A DNA stretch of 64,000 bases, taken from the NCBI RefSeq assembly GCF_013205025.1, contig NZ_JABMLE010000002.1, forward strand, positions 310,001-374,000. The letters are read 5' to 3'. Shown piece by piece: positions 51,097 to 60,482 of the stretch (position 1 is the stretch's first letter; the number at the start of each line of letters is the position of its first letter). The notes under the pieces were generated by a model, which was not told the DNA's origin, did no database searches, and worked only from the letters and a program-made list of their open reading frames with translations. Source of the stretch: Rathayibacter sp. VKM Ac-2857 (GTDB lineage Bacteria > Actinomycetota > Actinomycetes > Actinomycetales > Microbacteriaceae). The translations under genes were made by a program, and so were the position numbers.

Positions 51097-52064
51097 GCCG
51101 CTTGACGCTCCTGCGGCGCGGCGACCTCGGCGAGCACGCGCCCGAGCACGCCGTCGGCCGTGGCCCCGGCGAACTCGGCCTCGGGGTCGAGGACGAAGCG
51201 GTGCAGCCAGACGGAGGCGACCAGCTGCTTGACGTCGTCCGGCAGCACGTAGTGCCGGCCGTTCGCGGCGGCCCAGACCTTGCAGGCGCGGATCAGCGCC
51301 ATCGAGCCGCGGACCGAGACGCCGATCCGCGTCTCCGGCGCCGAGCGGGTGGCCTCGGCGAGCTGCACGACATAGCGCAGCACGGCGCCGTCGACGTGCA
51401 CGGTCGCCGCGAGGTCGGCCATGTCGGCGACGGCCTGCGTCGTGATGATCGCGCGCAGCCCGGCGGAGGGATTGCGCTCGCCCGAGCCCGCGAGGATCCG
51501 CTCGGCGGACGCGGCGTCGGGGTAGCCGATCGAGGTCTTGATCAGGAAGCGGTCCAGCTGCGCCTCGGGGAGGCGGTAGGTGCCGGCCTGCTCGATCGGG
51601 TTCTGCGTCGCGATGACGAGGAACGGCCGCCCGACCTCGTGGCCGACGCCGTCGACCGTGACCCGCGACTCCTCCATCACCTCGAGCAGCGCCGACTGCG
51701 TCTTCGGCGAGGCGCGGTTGATCTCGTCGGCGAGCACGATCGACGCGAAGATCGGGCCGCGGTGGAAGTCGAAGCGCCCCGACTTCTGGTCGTAGATCGT
51801 CACGCCGGTCACATCGCTCGGCAGCAGATCGGGCGTGAACTGGATGCGGTTGCTGGTGCCCTGCACGGTCGCCGCGATCGCCTTCGCGAGGCTGGTCTTG
51901 CCGGTCCCCGGCGCGTCCTCGAGCAGCACGTGCCCCTCGGCGAGCATCGCCGTGAGCACGAGCGAGACCACCTCGGACTTGCCGAGCACGGCCTGCCCGA
52001 CGTTCTGCACGAGCTTCTCGAACGTGGCGGCGAACCAGGCGGCCTGGTCGGGTGTCATGGTCAT
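51093..52064 (-). CDS. MoxR-family AAA+ ATPase
   Basis: The 323 aa cytosolic chaperone-like ATPase has HVLLEDAPGTGKTSLAKAIA (Walker A), IVLADEINRASPKTQSALLE (Walker B and the family insertion), FLVIATQNPIEQAGTYRLPE (sensor 1) and RIGVSVRGSMALIRACKVWA near the end. MoxR proteins work with DUF58/VWA partners in maturing complexes; both kinds of partner are in this array. It starts 34 bp after the giant surface protein gene. Confidence 0.93.
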   Translation of the reverse strand: MTMTPDQAAWFAATFEKLVQNVGQAVLGKSEVVSLVLTAMLAEGHVLLEDAPGTGKTSLAKAIAATVQGTSNRIQFTPDLLPSDVTGVTIYDQKSGRFDFHRGPIFASIVLADEINRASPKTQSALLEVMEESRVTVDGVGHEVGRPFLVIATQNPIEQAGTYRLPEAQLDRFLIKTSIGYPDAASAERILAGSGERNPSAGLRAIITTQAVADMADLAATVHVDGAVLRYVVQLAEATRSAPETRIGVSVRGSMALIRACKVWAAANGRHYVLPDDVKQLVASVWLHRFVLDPEAEFAGATADGVLGRVLAEVAAPQERQAA

Positions 52065-52098
52065 CAGTGCGATCCCTCTTCTCGGTGCCGACGCGGGG

Positions 52099-55000
52099 TC
52101 AGCACGGTCCCATTCCCTGTTCGCCGCCGTTCACGGTGCCCCGGGCGACGTACCAGCCGTCGGACATCCGATACCAGCGGTTGTCGCCGCCCGCCGTCTT
52201 GTTCCGCCAGTCGGCGTAGCAGTAGACGGTCAGGTCGCCCTTCACCCAGCGGCTGCTGCACGACGGGCCGCTCGGGCTGTAGTGCAGCCCGGTGCTGTCG
52301 CTGTCCTCGAGGCACGAGTTCACGGGGGCGTTCACGACCCAGCTGGTCTGCGCGGGCGGCGGTGGTGGCGGCGGCGGCGCCGCTGCGGTGTTCGCGCCTC
52401 GTCGCTCGATGGCGGACTGCTGACCCGCCTCGTCGATGACGTACGCGTCGACCGCGTGGTACTGGTCGTAGCCGTCGCCGAGCCGGATCGTCTGCACGGT
52501 CGGGTCGTAGCGCTTGTACTGCTGCTTGCCGTCGGTGTCGATCCAGAGCTCGGTGATGCGGCGTCCGTTCGGCGCGGGAGGGGTCACGACGTAGTCGATC
52601 GACGTCCCGTTGACGGTCGCGACGATGGTCGGCATTCCGGGCAGACCGTAGGGCGCGACAGGATCGCTGGTGTTACTCGGGCCGCTCTCGTATCGATTGC
52701 CGTCGACGATCGTGTACGTCTTCATCACGGCGGTATAGGTGCCGTTGTTCGCGGCGAAAGGCTGAACGTAGCCCGACGACGCCCCCGCGCCGAGGTAGCC
52801 GATGTCGTACCAGGTTCCTGAACCGACGACTTGATAGGAGTAGTTCACCTCCTGCCCGACCGCTCCGTTGCCTGACGGTGCCGCAGTGAAGTTGATGCGG
52901 AACTGACCGTCGAGCGGCTCGACGGACGTGATCGTCGGCGCATCCGGAACTCCTACGGCCCGCCGGGCCGACGAGTCTGCGCTGAACAGCGGATCCGTCT
53001 TGTCCGCGTCCGTCGACTTGTTCTTCGCGGCTACCGAGAACGTGTAGCCCGACTCCGAGTTGTCGACCGTGATGTTCTGAGTGGTGATCCCGGCCGCGAG
53101 CTCGATCCTCTTGGTCTCGGCACCGCCCCTCTTCACCACGAGGGTGTACCCCGTCAGCGCCTCCGCATTCGGTGTCGCCGGCGGGCTCCAGCTCACGGGA
53201 AGCTGCGTCTGAGTGCCCAGCTGCACCGAGGGGCCGACCTGCGGCGCCGCCGGCGCGCTCGGCGAGCCTGCCGGGCTCATCGACATCGGGCCCGACCAGT
53301 CGGAGGGCTCCGGCGAGCGGTTCGACGCCCGCACCGCCACCGTGTAGTTCGAGCCGTTCGTCAGCCCGGTGAGCTGCGTGGTCCGGGTTCCGCCGGACAC
53401 CTCGAACAGGTCGTTGCCGGCCCCGCTGAGCTGCACCTCGTACCCCGTCACCGCGGACCCCGGGTTCGCGCCGTCCGCCCACGTCACGGTGAGCGAGCCG
53501 TCGCCGTAGTCGAGGCTCGTGATCGTCGGGGCACCCGGGCGGGCGTCCGGCCGCGCCACGGCCGAGGCGGGCGACGGGTCGGACTCGCCGATCTCGTTGC
53601 TCGCGGTGACCGTGAAGGTGTACTCGCGGTCGTTGGTGAGGTTCGCGATCGTGCAGGTGGTCGCCGCGCAGTCCTGGCTGCCGCCCGACCACTTCACCGT
53701 GTGGGTGGTGATCTCGGAGCCGTTGCTGGTGCCGTCGGACCAGCTGAGCACGACCGTCCGGTCCTGCACCGAGCTGACCGACGGGGTCCCCGGCGCGGCC
53801 GGCCGGCCCTGCACCGTCAGCCGGATCGTGCCGAACACCCGGCGCTCCGCGTCGCCGGTGGCGTCCGCCACCTGGTAGCGCACCGTCATGGTGCCCACGA
53901 AGTCCGCGCTCGGCGTGACCACGACGGAGCCGCCCTGGGCGCTCGCCGTGCCGGTCGCCTCCCCGGAGTCCACGATCGGATCGCCGACCAGCGTCAGCGG
54001 CGTCTCGGGGAACGGGTTCACGTCGTTCGACAGCACGTCGACCGTGGTCGGCTTCCCCTGCGGCGCCTTCGCGACGACGTCGTCGTTCGCGACCGTCAGC
54101 GGCCGGGTCGACGCGGTCACCCGCACGACCACCGCGCCCTGCACGGGCTGCGTGGTGCCGTCGGTCACGGTGATCGTCAGCGTCTCCTGCGTCCCCTTCG
54201 CGACCGACTCGTCGGCCGCGACCGAGAGCACCGAGCCCGACACGGAGGCGGTCATCCCGGTGGGCGCGCCCGAGACGCTGTAGCTCAGCTTCTCCAGGTC
54301 GCCCTTGTCCGGGTCGCTCGAGAGCGCTCGCAGATCCAGGGTCGACGCGTCCTCGCCGGCGGCGACCTCCATCGCTCCCCCGGCGAACGTCGGCGGCTGG
54401 TTCTCCGGCGGCAGCACCGTGATCGGGATGCTCAGCGTCGCCTTCACGCCGGCGGGGTCGTCGGGTCCGGTGCCGTCGGTGACCTCGAAGGTCAGCGCGT
54501 CCGAGCCGAAGTAGTCGGGAGCCGCGGTGTACAGCAGCGTCGACTCGTCCCGGACGAGCACCCCGTCCGCGGAGTGCAGCGCCGACACCCGGTCGGCCTG
54601 CGTCAGACGAGCGGTCTTCCCCTCGGGAGCGACGACCCAGTCGGTCAGCGGGATCGTCGCCTGCTCGCCGGCCTTCACCTCGAGCGGGACGACACCGGGC
54701 TTCAGTGCGGGACCGGTCGCGCTGAGCGCCGGCACCCGGACGAACGCCGTCGCGACCAGACCGTCGGCATCGGTCGCCGTGTAGGTGAGGAGCTGCGCCT
54801 CGTCGCCGGGAGTCACGGTGACGACTCCTCCGGTGCCGACCACGGCGCCCGCCGGCTCGCCGAGCAGCGCCACCCGGAGCTCGCTCGCGACGCCGTCCGG
54901 GTCCTCGTCGTTCTTCAGCACCGGCACCTCGACGGTCTGCGCCGTCGTGATCTGCGCGGTCGTGACCGCGTCGTCGCGGGCGATCGGCGGCAGCAGCGCC

Positions 55001-58000
55001 GCCTCCTCGGCGACCGTCACCAGCAGGCTGCCGATCGCGGTCGCGCCGCGGGAGTCCGCGACGGTGTACTGGATCGGGTAGTCGCCCTCCGCCTCCGGAG
55101 TCGTCACCAGCACGCGGCCCGCGGAGAGCCGCGCGGTCACGCCCTCCGGAGCCGTGACGCCGTCGGCGACCAGCGAGAGCGTGTCGCCGTCCGGGTCGGT
55201 GTCGTTCGCGAGCACGTCGACGGCGATGCTGCGGCCGGGCTGCGCGGTGACGACGTCCTTGACGGCGTCCGGCGCCTGGTTCTGCGTCGACGGAGGGGCG
55301 ATGCCGACCTGGATCGTCGCGGTGGCCCGCTTCCCGAGAGCGTCGCTCACCTCGTAGCGGAACGAGTCGGTGCCGACGGAGTCGTCGAAGGCGGTGTAGG
55401 TGAGGTGATCCGCCCCGACCTCGTCGATCCGCCCCTTGCCGGGAGCGCTCGCCTGGCCGACCAGCGTCACGCTGTCGCCGTCGGGGTCGATGCCGTCCAG
55501 CGGGATCGGGATCGAGATGGTCGTGCCCGAGAGCGTGCGCGCCTCGAGGTTCTCGGGTCGCGGCGGCGAGTTCGCCTCGCGGTTCATCGGCAGGATCTGG
55601 ATGCTGACGTAGCCGGCGTCCTTCTGCCCGGCGGCGTCGATCGCCTCGTAGGTGACGTAGACGGTCTTCGCGGTGTCGCCCGCCCGGAACCGCACGCGGT
55701 CCTCCGAGACGAACGCGACGCCGTCGGCGGCATCGGGCAGCGGTGCCACGAGGTCGGGCAGCACGGTCAGCAGGCCGCCGCCGGGCGAGACGTCGTTCGC
55801 GAGCACGTCGATCGTGACGGTGTCGCCGACGCGCACGGCCGCGGAGTCGTCGGTCGCGATCGGCGGCTCGAGGGTCGCCGGAGCGGGTGTCGGCACCACC
55901 AGCACCTCGCCGGTCGTGGTCCCGGTGCCGTTCGAGACGGTGTAGCGGAAGGTCACCGGCTCGGTGATCCCCGGCTGGTCGGTGACGCGCAGCACCTCGT
56001 GCTCGAGGATCGCCACCGCGACACCGACGCCGGCGTCCACCTTCACCGAGGAGACGACGAGCAGCCCGCCGTTGGGGTCCGAGTCGTTCTGCAGCACGTC
56101 GACGAGCGCGGTGCCGCCCGAGGGCAGGAGCGCGACGTCGCGCACGGCGACCGGGTTCTTCGCCTCGCTGCTCGCCGGGAGCACGTCGACGCGGACGAGT
56201 CCCGGGGCGGACTTCGGTCCGTCGCTCGCGCGGTACTGCAGGTAGTAGCTGCCGGGTGTCGGCGACGTGAAGGTGAAGGTCCCCGCCGTGTAGTCGGGGG
56301 TGACGGTCGCGCCGGCGGGCTGCTCGACCTCGGCGAGCAGCAGGGGCGCGCCGGACGGGCTGAGGTCGTTGCCGAGCGGCGCGACCGTCGCGGTCTGGTC
56401 GGCGAGGGTCGTCACGTGGTCCGGATTCGTCACGGGAACGGTCGACCCGGGCGCGCGGACGTCGACGTGCAGCACTCCCTCCACGTCCTCGGTGCCGTCG
56501 GAGACGATCAGGACGACGTCCTTGCGGCCGAGCTGGGCGCCGATCGCGTCGAAGGTGACGAGGCCGTCGGCCGTGGAGCGGACCTGGTCGTCGCTGGTCG
56601 AGGCCGCGGTGCGCAGGAAGAGCTCGTCGCCGTCCGGGTCGATCCAGTCGGGCAGCACGTTGTACGACGTCGACGCACCCTGCTCGAGGAGGATCCGCCC
56701 CTCGCGCTTCTGCTCGGGAGGCTCGTTGCTGCCCGCCGGCTTCACCGTCAGCGTGACGACGGCGTCGTCGGTGCTCCCGCGTCCGTCGTCGGCGGTGTAG
56801 GCGAAGGTCGCGGTCCCGCTCGCCTCCGCGGGCACCGTGATCTGCAGGGCGCTGCCGCCGTAGATCGGCGACACCTCGCCCAGTGCGGGCTGCGCCCCGG
56901 TCACGGCCGCGGTGAGGACGTCCCCGTCCGGGTCGCTGTCGTTGTCGAGCACCGGCAGGATGACGCTGCGCCCGGCGCGCACGCCGAACTCGTCGTCGAC
57001 GGCGACCGGCGGAGTGTTCTCCTCCGACCGCTCCGGGATCGTGTCCTGCACCTGCTGCTGCGTGCTGTCGTTCTCGTCGTCCTTGTCGGCGTCGTCCTCC
57101 GGGGGCGTGACGTCCTCCCAGTCGGAGACCTCCTTCATGTCCTGGTTCACCAGCCAGACGGAGCCCACGGTCAGCTCGTTCAGCACGACCGCGCTGCGAT
57201 TGACGCGGAAGACCGCCTGCCGATCGGCACCGAGGTCCGGCACCTCCCGCGCGACGTCGTCCGCGGTCCCGCCGCAGTCGCGCAGGTACCGTCCCGAGCC
57301 GGACCAGGCGGCGTAGGTGCAGCCGTTGACCCGGACCGGCGCGACGGCGGTGCCGCTGCCGCCGGAGTCCACCGTGCGCGCGGCCGAGCCGTCGAGGGGC
57401 TGGAGGAGCAGGGCGGCACCGGTCGAGACCGCGACGTCCTCGCCGCCGGCGCTCGGCTGCTGCAGCGTCAGACCGTCCGCGACTCCGAGCTGCACCGGAT
57501 CGTCGCCGTCGATCGACACCGCGCCGCTCCCCGCGTCGAGGAGGACCGGGGTCGAGCCGACGGCGGTGATCGCCGGTGTCGCTCCCGCGGCGAAGCCGGA
57601 GACGGCGGCGGTCGACGGGCTGCCGCCGGCGCGGACGGTGACGAGCTCCTGCTCGCCGGGCGAGTAGGCGAAGACCGTGCCGTCGGCCGCGACGGTGGCC
57701 GCCGCGCCCGCGCCGAGCTCGATCGTCGGCTCGTCGGCCTCGACGCTGAAGGAGGCGAGAGCGTCGACCGCCCGCACCCAGAGGGCGCCGGAGGCCGCGT
57801 CGAGGATCGCCAGCACGCCGCCGCCGAGCGAGACCGAGGACTCGGCGGGCACGGCGACCGCCTCGCCGAGCACGACCGACGAGGTGTCCACGATCGAGAC
57901 GGTCGCGTTGCTGGCGTCGTGGACGACGACGGTGCCCGCCTCCTGCGCGACGTCGAAGCTCGTCCCCTTGGTGCGCAGACCCGCGTCGAGGACCTCGGAG

Positions 58001-58266
58001 GGGTAGTTGAGCCGGCCCGCGAGCAGCGAGCTCGGCTTGGTCACCCAGACCCCGGCGTCGTTCAGATCGACGTCCTGGGTGGTCACCCCCTGGTAGAGCA
58101 CGGCCATCGTCGAGACGACGAGGGCGGCGGCGGTCACCGACGCGACGGAGGCGGCGGAACGGGTGCGGCGGGACAGCCGTGAGAACACGCTCGGACCGTT
58201 CCTCTCGGGGATGGGGGGGGCGGAGTCGTCCGGTCGGCGGCGGGCCGTCCGGGGGAACGTGCTCAT
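52099..58266 (-). CDS. giant membrane-anchored Ig-like/fibronectin III protein
   Basis: The 2055 aa protein heads the array. A basic cytosolic start and one membrane segment (about 38-60) are followed by roughly 330 residues of repeated beta segments. About eleven Ig/cadherin-like modules come next, each marked by variants of VLANDxDPDGD (for example DVLANDTDPDGDTLSLVAD), which suggests calcium binding. About five fibronectin III-like domains then begin with PGAPTITSL-type sequences. A Pro-rich linker and a C-terminal cysteine-containing domain (NRWYRMSDGWYVARG) end it. It probably extends through or over the cell wall. The ATG at 58266 is the best start; the upstream frame is not protein-like. 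Ribosome site is weak. Confidence 0.85.
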   Translation of the reverse strand: MSTFPRTARRRPDDSAPPIPERNGPSVFSRLSRRTRSAASVASVTAAALVVSTMAVLYQGVTTQDVDLNDAGVWVTKPSSLLAGRLNYPSEVLDAGLRTKGTSFDVAQEAGTVVVHDASNATVSIVDTSSVVLGEAVAVPAESSVSLGGGVLAILDAASGALWVRAVDALASFSVEADEPTIELGAGAAATVAADGTVFAYSPGEQELVTVRAGGSPSTAAVSGFAAGATPAITAVGSTPVLLDAGSGAVSIDGDDPVQLGVADGLTLQQPSAGGEDVAVSTGAALLLQPLDGSAARTVDSGGSGTAVAPVRVNGCTYAAWSGSGRYLRDCGGTADDVAREVPDLGADRQAVFRVNRSAVVLNELTVGSVWLVNQDMKEVSDWEDVTPPEDDADKDDENDSTQQQVQDTIPERSEENTPPVAVDDEFGVRAGRSVILPVLDNDSDPDGDVLTAAVTGAQPALGEVSPIYGGSALQITVPAEASGTATFAYTADDGRGSTDDAVVTLTVKPAGSNEPPEQKREGRILLEQGASTSYNVLPDWIDPDGDELFLRTAASTSDDQVRSTADGLVTFDAIGAQLGRKDVVLIVSDGTEDVEGVLHVDVRAPGSTVPVTNPDHVTTLADQTATVAPLGNDLSPSGAPLLLAEVEQPAGATVTPDYTAGTFTFTSPTPGSYYLQYRASDGPKSAPGLVRVDVLPASSEAKNPVAVRDVALLPSGGTALVDVLQNDSDPNGGLLVVSSVKVDAGVGVAVAILEHEVLRVTDQPGITEPVTFRYTVSNGTGTTTGEVLVVPTPAPATLEPPIATDDSAAVRVGDTVTIDVLANDVSPGGGLLTVLPDLVAPLPDAADGVAFVSEDRVRFRAGDTAKTVYVTYEAIDAAGQKDAGYVSIQILPMNREANSPPRPENLEARTLSGTTISIPIPLDGIDPDGDSVTLVGQASAPGKGRIDEVGADHLTYTAFDDSVGTDSFRYEVSDALGKRATATIQVGIAPPSTQNQAPDAVKDVVTAQPGRSIAVDVLANDTDPDGDTLSLVADGVTAPEGVTARLSAGRVLVTTPEAEGDYPIQYTVADSRGATAIGSLLVTVAEEAALLPPIARDDAVTTAQITTAQTVEVPVLKNDEDPDGVASELRVALLGEPAGAVVGTGGVVTVTPGDEAQLLTYTATDADGLVATAFVRVPALSATGPALKPGVVPLEVKAGEQATIPLTDWVVAPEGKTARLTQADRVSALHSADGVLVRDESTLLYTAAPDYFGSDALTFEVTDGTGPDDPAGVKATLSIPITVLPPENQPPTFAGGAMEVAAGEDASTLDLRALSSDPDKGDLEKLSYSVSGAPTGMTASVSGSVLSVAADESVAKGTQETLTITVTDGTTQPVQGAVVVRVTASTRPLTVANDDVVAKAPQGKPTTVDVLSNDVNPFPETPLTLVGDPIVDSGEATGTASAQGGSVVVTPSADFVGTMTVRYQVADATGDAERRVFGTIRLTVQGRPAAPGTPSVSSVQDRTVVLSWSDGTSNGSEITTHTVKWSGGSQDCAATTCTIANLTNDREYTFTVTASNEIGESDPSPASAVARPDARPGAPTITSLDYGDGSLTVTWADGANPGSAVTGYEVQLSGAGNDLFEVSGGTRTTQLTGLTNGSNYTVAVRASNRSPEPSDWSGPMSMSPAGSPSAPAAPQVGPSVQLGTQTQLPVSWSPPATPNAEALTGYTLVVKRGGAETKRIELAAGITTQNITVDNSESGYTFSVAAKNKSTDADKTDPLFSADSSARRAVGVPDAPTITSVEPLDGQFRINFTAAPSGNGAVGQEVNYSYQVVGSGTWYDIGYLGAGASSGYVQPFAANNGTYTAVMKTYTIVDGNRYESGPSNTSDPVAPYGLPGMPTIVATVNGTSIDYVVTPPAPNGRRITELWIDTDGKQQYKRYDPTVQTIRLGDGYDQYHAVDAYVIDEAGQQSAIERRGANTAAAPPPPPPPPAQTSWVVNAPVNSCLEDSDSTGLHYSPSGPSCSSRWVKGDLTVYCYADWRNKTAGGDNRWYRMSDGWYVARGTVNGGEQGMGPC

Positions 58267-58548
58267 CGTGTCCGCCGGCCTCTCCGGCCACCAGCCGTCA
58301 GTTGTCGCGGCACCCGTCCGGGGGCCACGACGTCCGACCGAGGCGGACCGGCGGCGGACGGGCGCCGACGGCACCGGCCGCTCGACGCCTGCGGAATCCC
58401 GCCGATCCCTAGCACTCCGAGCCCGCGACAGCGCGCGTTGGGACTCGGTGTCGCTCCGCCTTGCGGCGTCTCTCCGCGCGCCGCACACTTCTGCCACCGA
58501 TGCCGACCACCCGACGGCTCGACTCTCCCCTGACGATCCAGGACGCCG
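58267..58548. other. divergent promoter region of the type VII-like array and the two-component operon
   Basis: This 282-bp gap must hold promoters in both directions. I see no gene, clear -10/-35 pair or palindrome that I would defend. Placing a response-regulator gene divergently from the array suggests, without proving, that it controls the array. Confidence 0.4.
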
Positions 58549-59283
58549 ATGCCCGCCGCCGTGAGCACCCTTTCCCGACCCCTCGAGTCAGCCCCTCTCC
58601 TCGAGCCGACGCCGTCCCTCGAGCCGGCCCCTCCCCTCGCCGACGACCCCGTCCGCTCGATCTGCGTGATCGACGACCACGCCATCGTCCGCTCCGGCAT
58701 CGCCGAGCTGCTGCGCGGGACCGCCGACCTGCGCGCCGACGCGATCGCCGCCACCGTCGGCGAGATCGAGGAGGACGCCGCGGACTTCGACCTCGTCATC
58801 CTCGATCTGCGGCTCGGCGACGGCAGCGAGGCCGGGGAGAACGTCTCGCGGCTGATGCGGCGCGGCACCCGCGTTTTGATCTTCTCGGCCGGCGACGACC
58901 CCGACTCGGTCCGCGCCGCCGCCCGGGCCGGCGCCCTCGGCATGGTGCGCAAGTCCGAGGAGGACTCGGTGCTCCTCGACACCATCCGCTCCGCGGCGCA
59001 CGGCATCGCGGTCGCCTCGACCGACTGGGCCGCGGCCCTCGACGCCGATGCCGAGCTCGCCGACGCCGGTCTGAGCGCCCGCGAGCGCGAGGTGCTCGCG
59101 CTCTACGCCGCGGGCGAGAAGGCGCAGCGCGTCGCGTCGCTCACCGGTCTGTCCCGCGACACGGTCACCCACTACGTCGGACGGATCCGCGCCAAGTACG
59201 CCCGGGTCGGCCGGCACGCGGGGACGAAGGTCGAGCTCTACATCCGCGCGATCGAGGACGGCCTGCTCGAGGGCCCGATGTGA
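58549..59283 (+). CDS. NarL/LuxR-type response regulator
   Basis: The 244 aa protein has an unusual Pro/Leu/Glu-rich N-terminal lead-in of about 35 residues, a receiver domain (about 36-155) and a LuxR-type helix-turn-helix (about 172-240). CVIDDHAIVRSG holds the acidic pocket. LVILDLRLGDG gives the phospho-acceptor, Asp about 86. The HTH has LSAREREVLALYAAGEK and a recognition helix in LTGLSRDTVTHYVGRI. A later in-frame GTG start (58561) is possible. It is translated with the downstream kinase through a GTGA overlap, and is divergent from the secretion array. Confidence 0.92.
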   Translation: MPAAVSTLSRPLESAPLLEPTPSLEPAPPLADDPVRSICVIDDHAIVRSGIAELLRGTADLRADAIAATVGEIEEDAADFDLVILDLRLGDGSEAGENVSRLMRRGTRVLIFSAGDDPDSVRAAARAGALGMVRKSEEDSVLLDTIRSAAHGIAVASTDWAAALDADAELADAGLSAREREVLALYAAGEKAQRVASLTGLSRDTVTHYVGRIRAKYARVGRHAGTKVELYIRAIEDGLLEGPM

Positions 59284-60482
59284 GACCCGACGCCGTCGCG
59301 GCGGAGGAGCCGAGCTACGGCATCGGCGACCGGTTCGAGCGGATCTTCGTGGTCGCCTTCAGCATCGGCGGCATCGCGTTCCACGCCGTCGCGGCACTCG
59401 GCTACGCCGGCACCGGTCTCACGATCTCGCCGCTCTGGGCCGTCGCCGCGGCGGTGCTGGTGCTGCCCGCCCCGCTGGTGACCCTGGTCGTCGCGACCCG
59501 CGGCGCACTCGGCACGGTGCGGACCGTCCTGCGCGCGCACGTCGTCCTCTTCGCCGTCGTCGCCCTCGCGCTGATCCCGGCCGTGCCGGCCGGGAGCGGT
59601 CCGGCGACCACCTCCTGGCTCATCGACGCCGTGCCCGTCGCGATGACCGCGGCGGCCGTCGCCTTCCCCGCCCGGGTGGTGCCGTTCGCCGTGGCGGCCG
59701 TCTGCCTGCTGCTCTTCGCCGTCCGCTCCGCCACTTCGGGCTCGCCGGTCGTCGCGATCGAGGAGGCGGTGGACATGGCGATGATCGGCACGGTCTTCGC
59801 CGGGCTCGCCCAGGCGGTCCTCGGCGCCGGCCGGTCGCTCGAGCGCGCGACGCGGGAGTCGGTCTTCGCCGCCGCCCGCGCCGCCGGTCGATCGGGGCGG
59901 CGCAGCGAGCGCATCCGGGTCGGCGCGCTCGTGCACGACGAGATCCTCTCCTTCCTGCTGAACGTGGAGCAGATCAGCCACTCGGCCGAGCGCTCCCGCG
60001 CCGCGGCGCGGATCGCCCTCGCGCACCTCGCGGAGCTCCGGCGGACGGATCCGACGGGTCCGACCCCGAGCCGCGCGGTGCTGACCGCGGGCGAGTTCGT
60101 GCGCGCCGCCTCCGTCCGCATCGCCGAGGCCGCCCCGCTCGCCGTCCTCAGCACCCGCATCGAGGCGGGCGCCGTGGCCGTCCCCTCCCCCGTCGCCGAC
60201 GCGCTGATCGACGCGACCGTCCAGGCCGCGCGGAACGCCGTGCAGCACGCCCGCTCGACGGACGGAGCGCCCGCTGCCGTCCGCGCGTCCCTCGCCGTCG
60301 ACGACCGCGGCCTCTCGATCGAGGTCAGCGACGACGGCGGCGGGTTCGTCGCCGCCGCGGTGCCGCAGAACCGGATGGGCCTGACCACGAGCATCCTCGG
60401 CCGGGTGACCCAGATCGCCGGGGCGACCGCGCAGATCGCGTCCGAGGCGGGCACCGTCGTCCGGCTGGAGTGGCACCGGTGA
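59280..60482 (+). CDS. sensor histidine kinase (HisKA_3/DesK-like)
   Basis: The 400 aa membrane kinase has about five to six N-terminal hydrophobic segments (about 18-190) and no sizeable extracellular loop, suggesting it senses membrane or intramembrane signals. The dimerisation box is ALVHDEILSFLL with His about 219. The ATPase domain shows an N-box-like QAARNAVQHA and the G box VSDDGGGF, and ends at the C-terminus. GTG start overlaps the regulator stop by 4 nt. It is the presumed partner of the upstream response regulator. Confidence 0.88.
   Translation: MRPDAVAAEEPSYGIGDRFERIFVVAFSIGGIAFHAVAALGYAGTGLTISPLWAVAAAVLVLPAPLVTLVVATRGALGTVRTVLRAHVVLFAVVALALIPAVPAGSGPATTSWLIDAVPVAMTAAAVAFPARVVPFAVAAVCLLLFAVRSATSGSPVVAIEEAVDMAMIGTVFAGLAQAVLGAGRSLERATRESVFAAARAAGRSGRRSERIRVGALVHDEILSFLLNVEQISHSAERSRAAARIALAHLAELRRTDPTGPTPSRAVLTAGEFVRAASVRIAEAAPLAVLSTRIEAGAVAVPSPVADALIDATVQAARNAVQHARSTDGAPAAVRASLAVDDRGLSIEVSDDGGGFVAAAVPQNRMGLTTSILGRVTQIAGATAQIASEAGTVVRLEWHR

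Noticed and set aside
53701-58182. Plus-strand open frame of about 1490 codons opposite the giant Ig/fibronectin protein
   Set aside because: The minus-strand product has repeated domain motifs and an N-terminal anchor. The plus-strand frame is low-complexity Arg/Gly/Asp-rich sequence.
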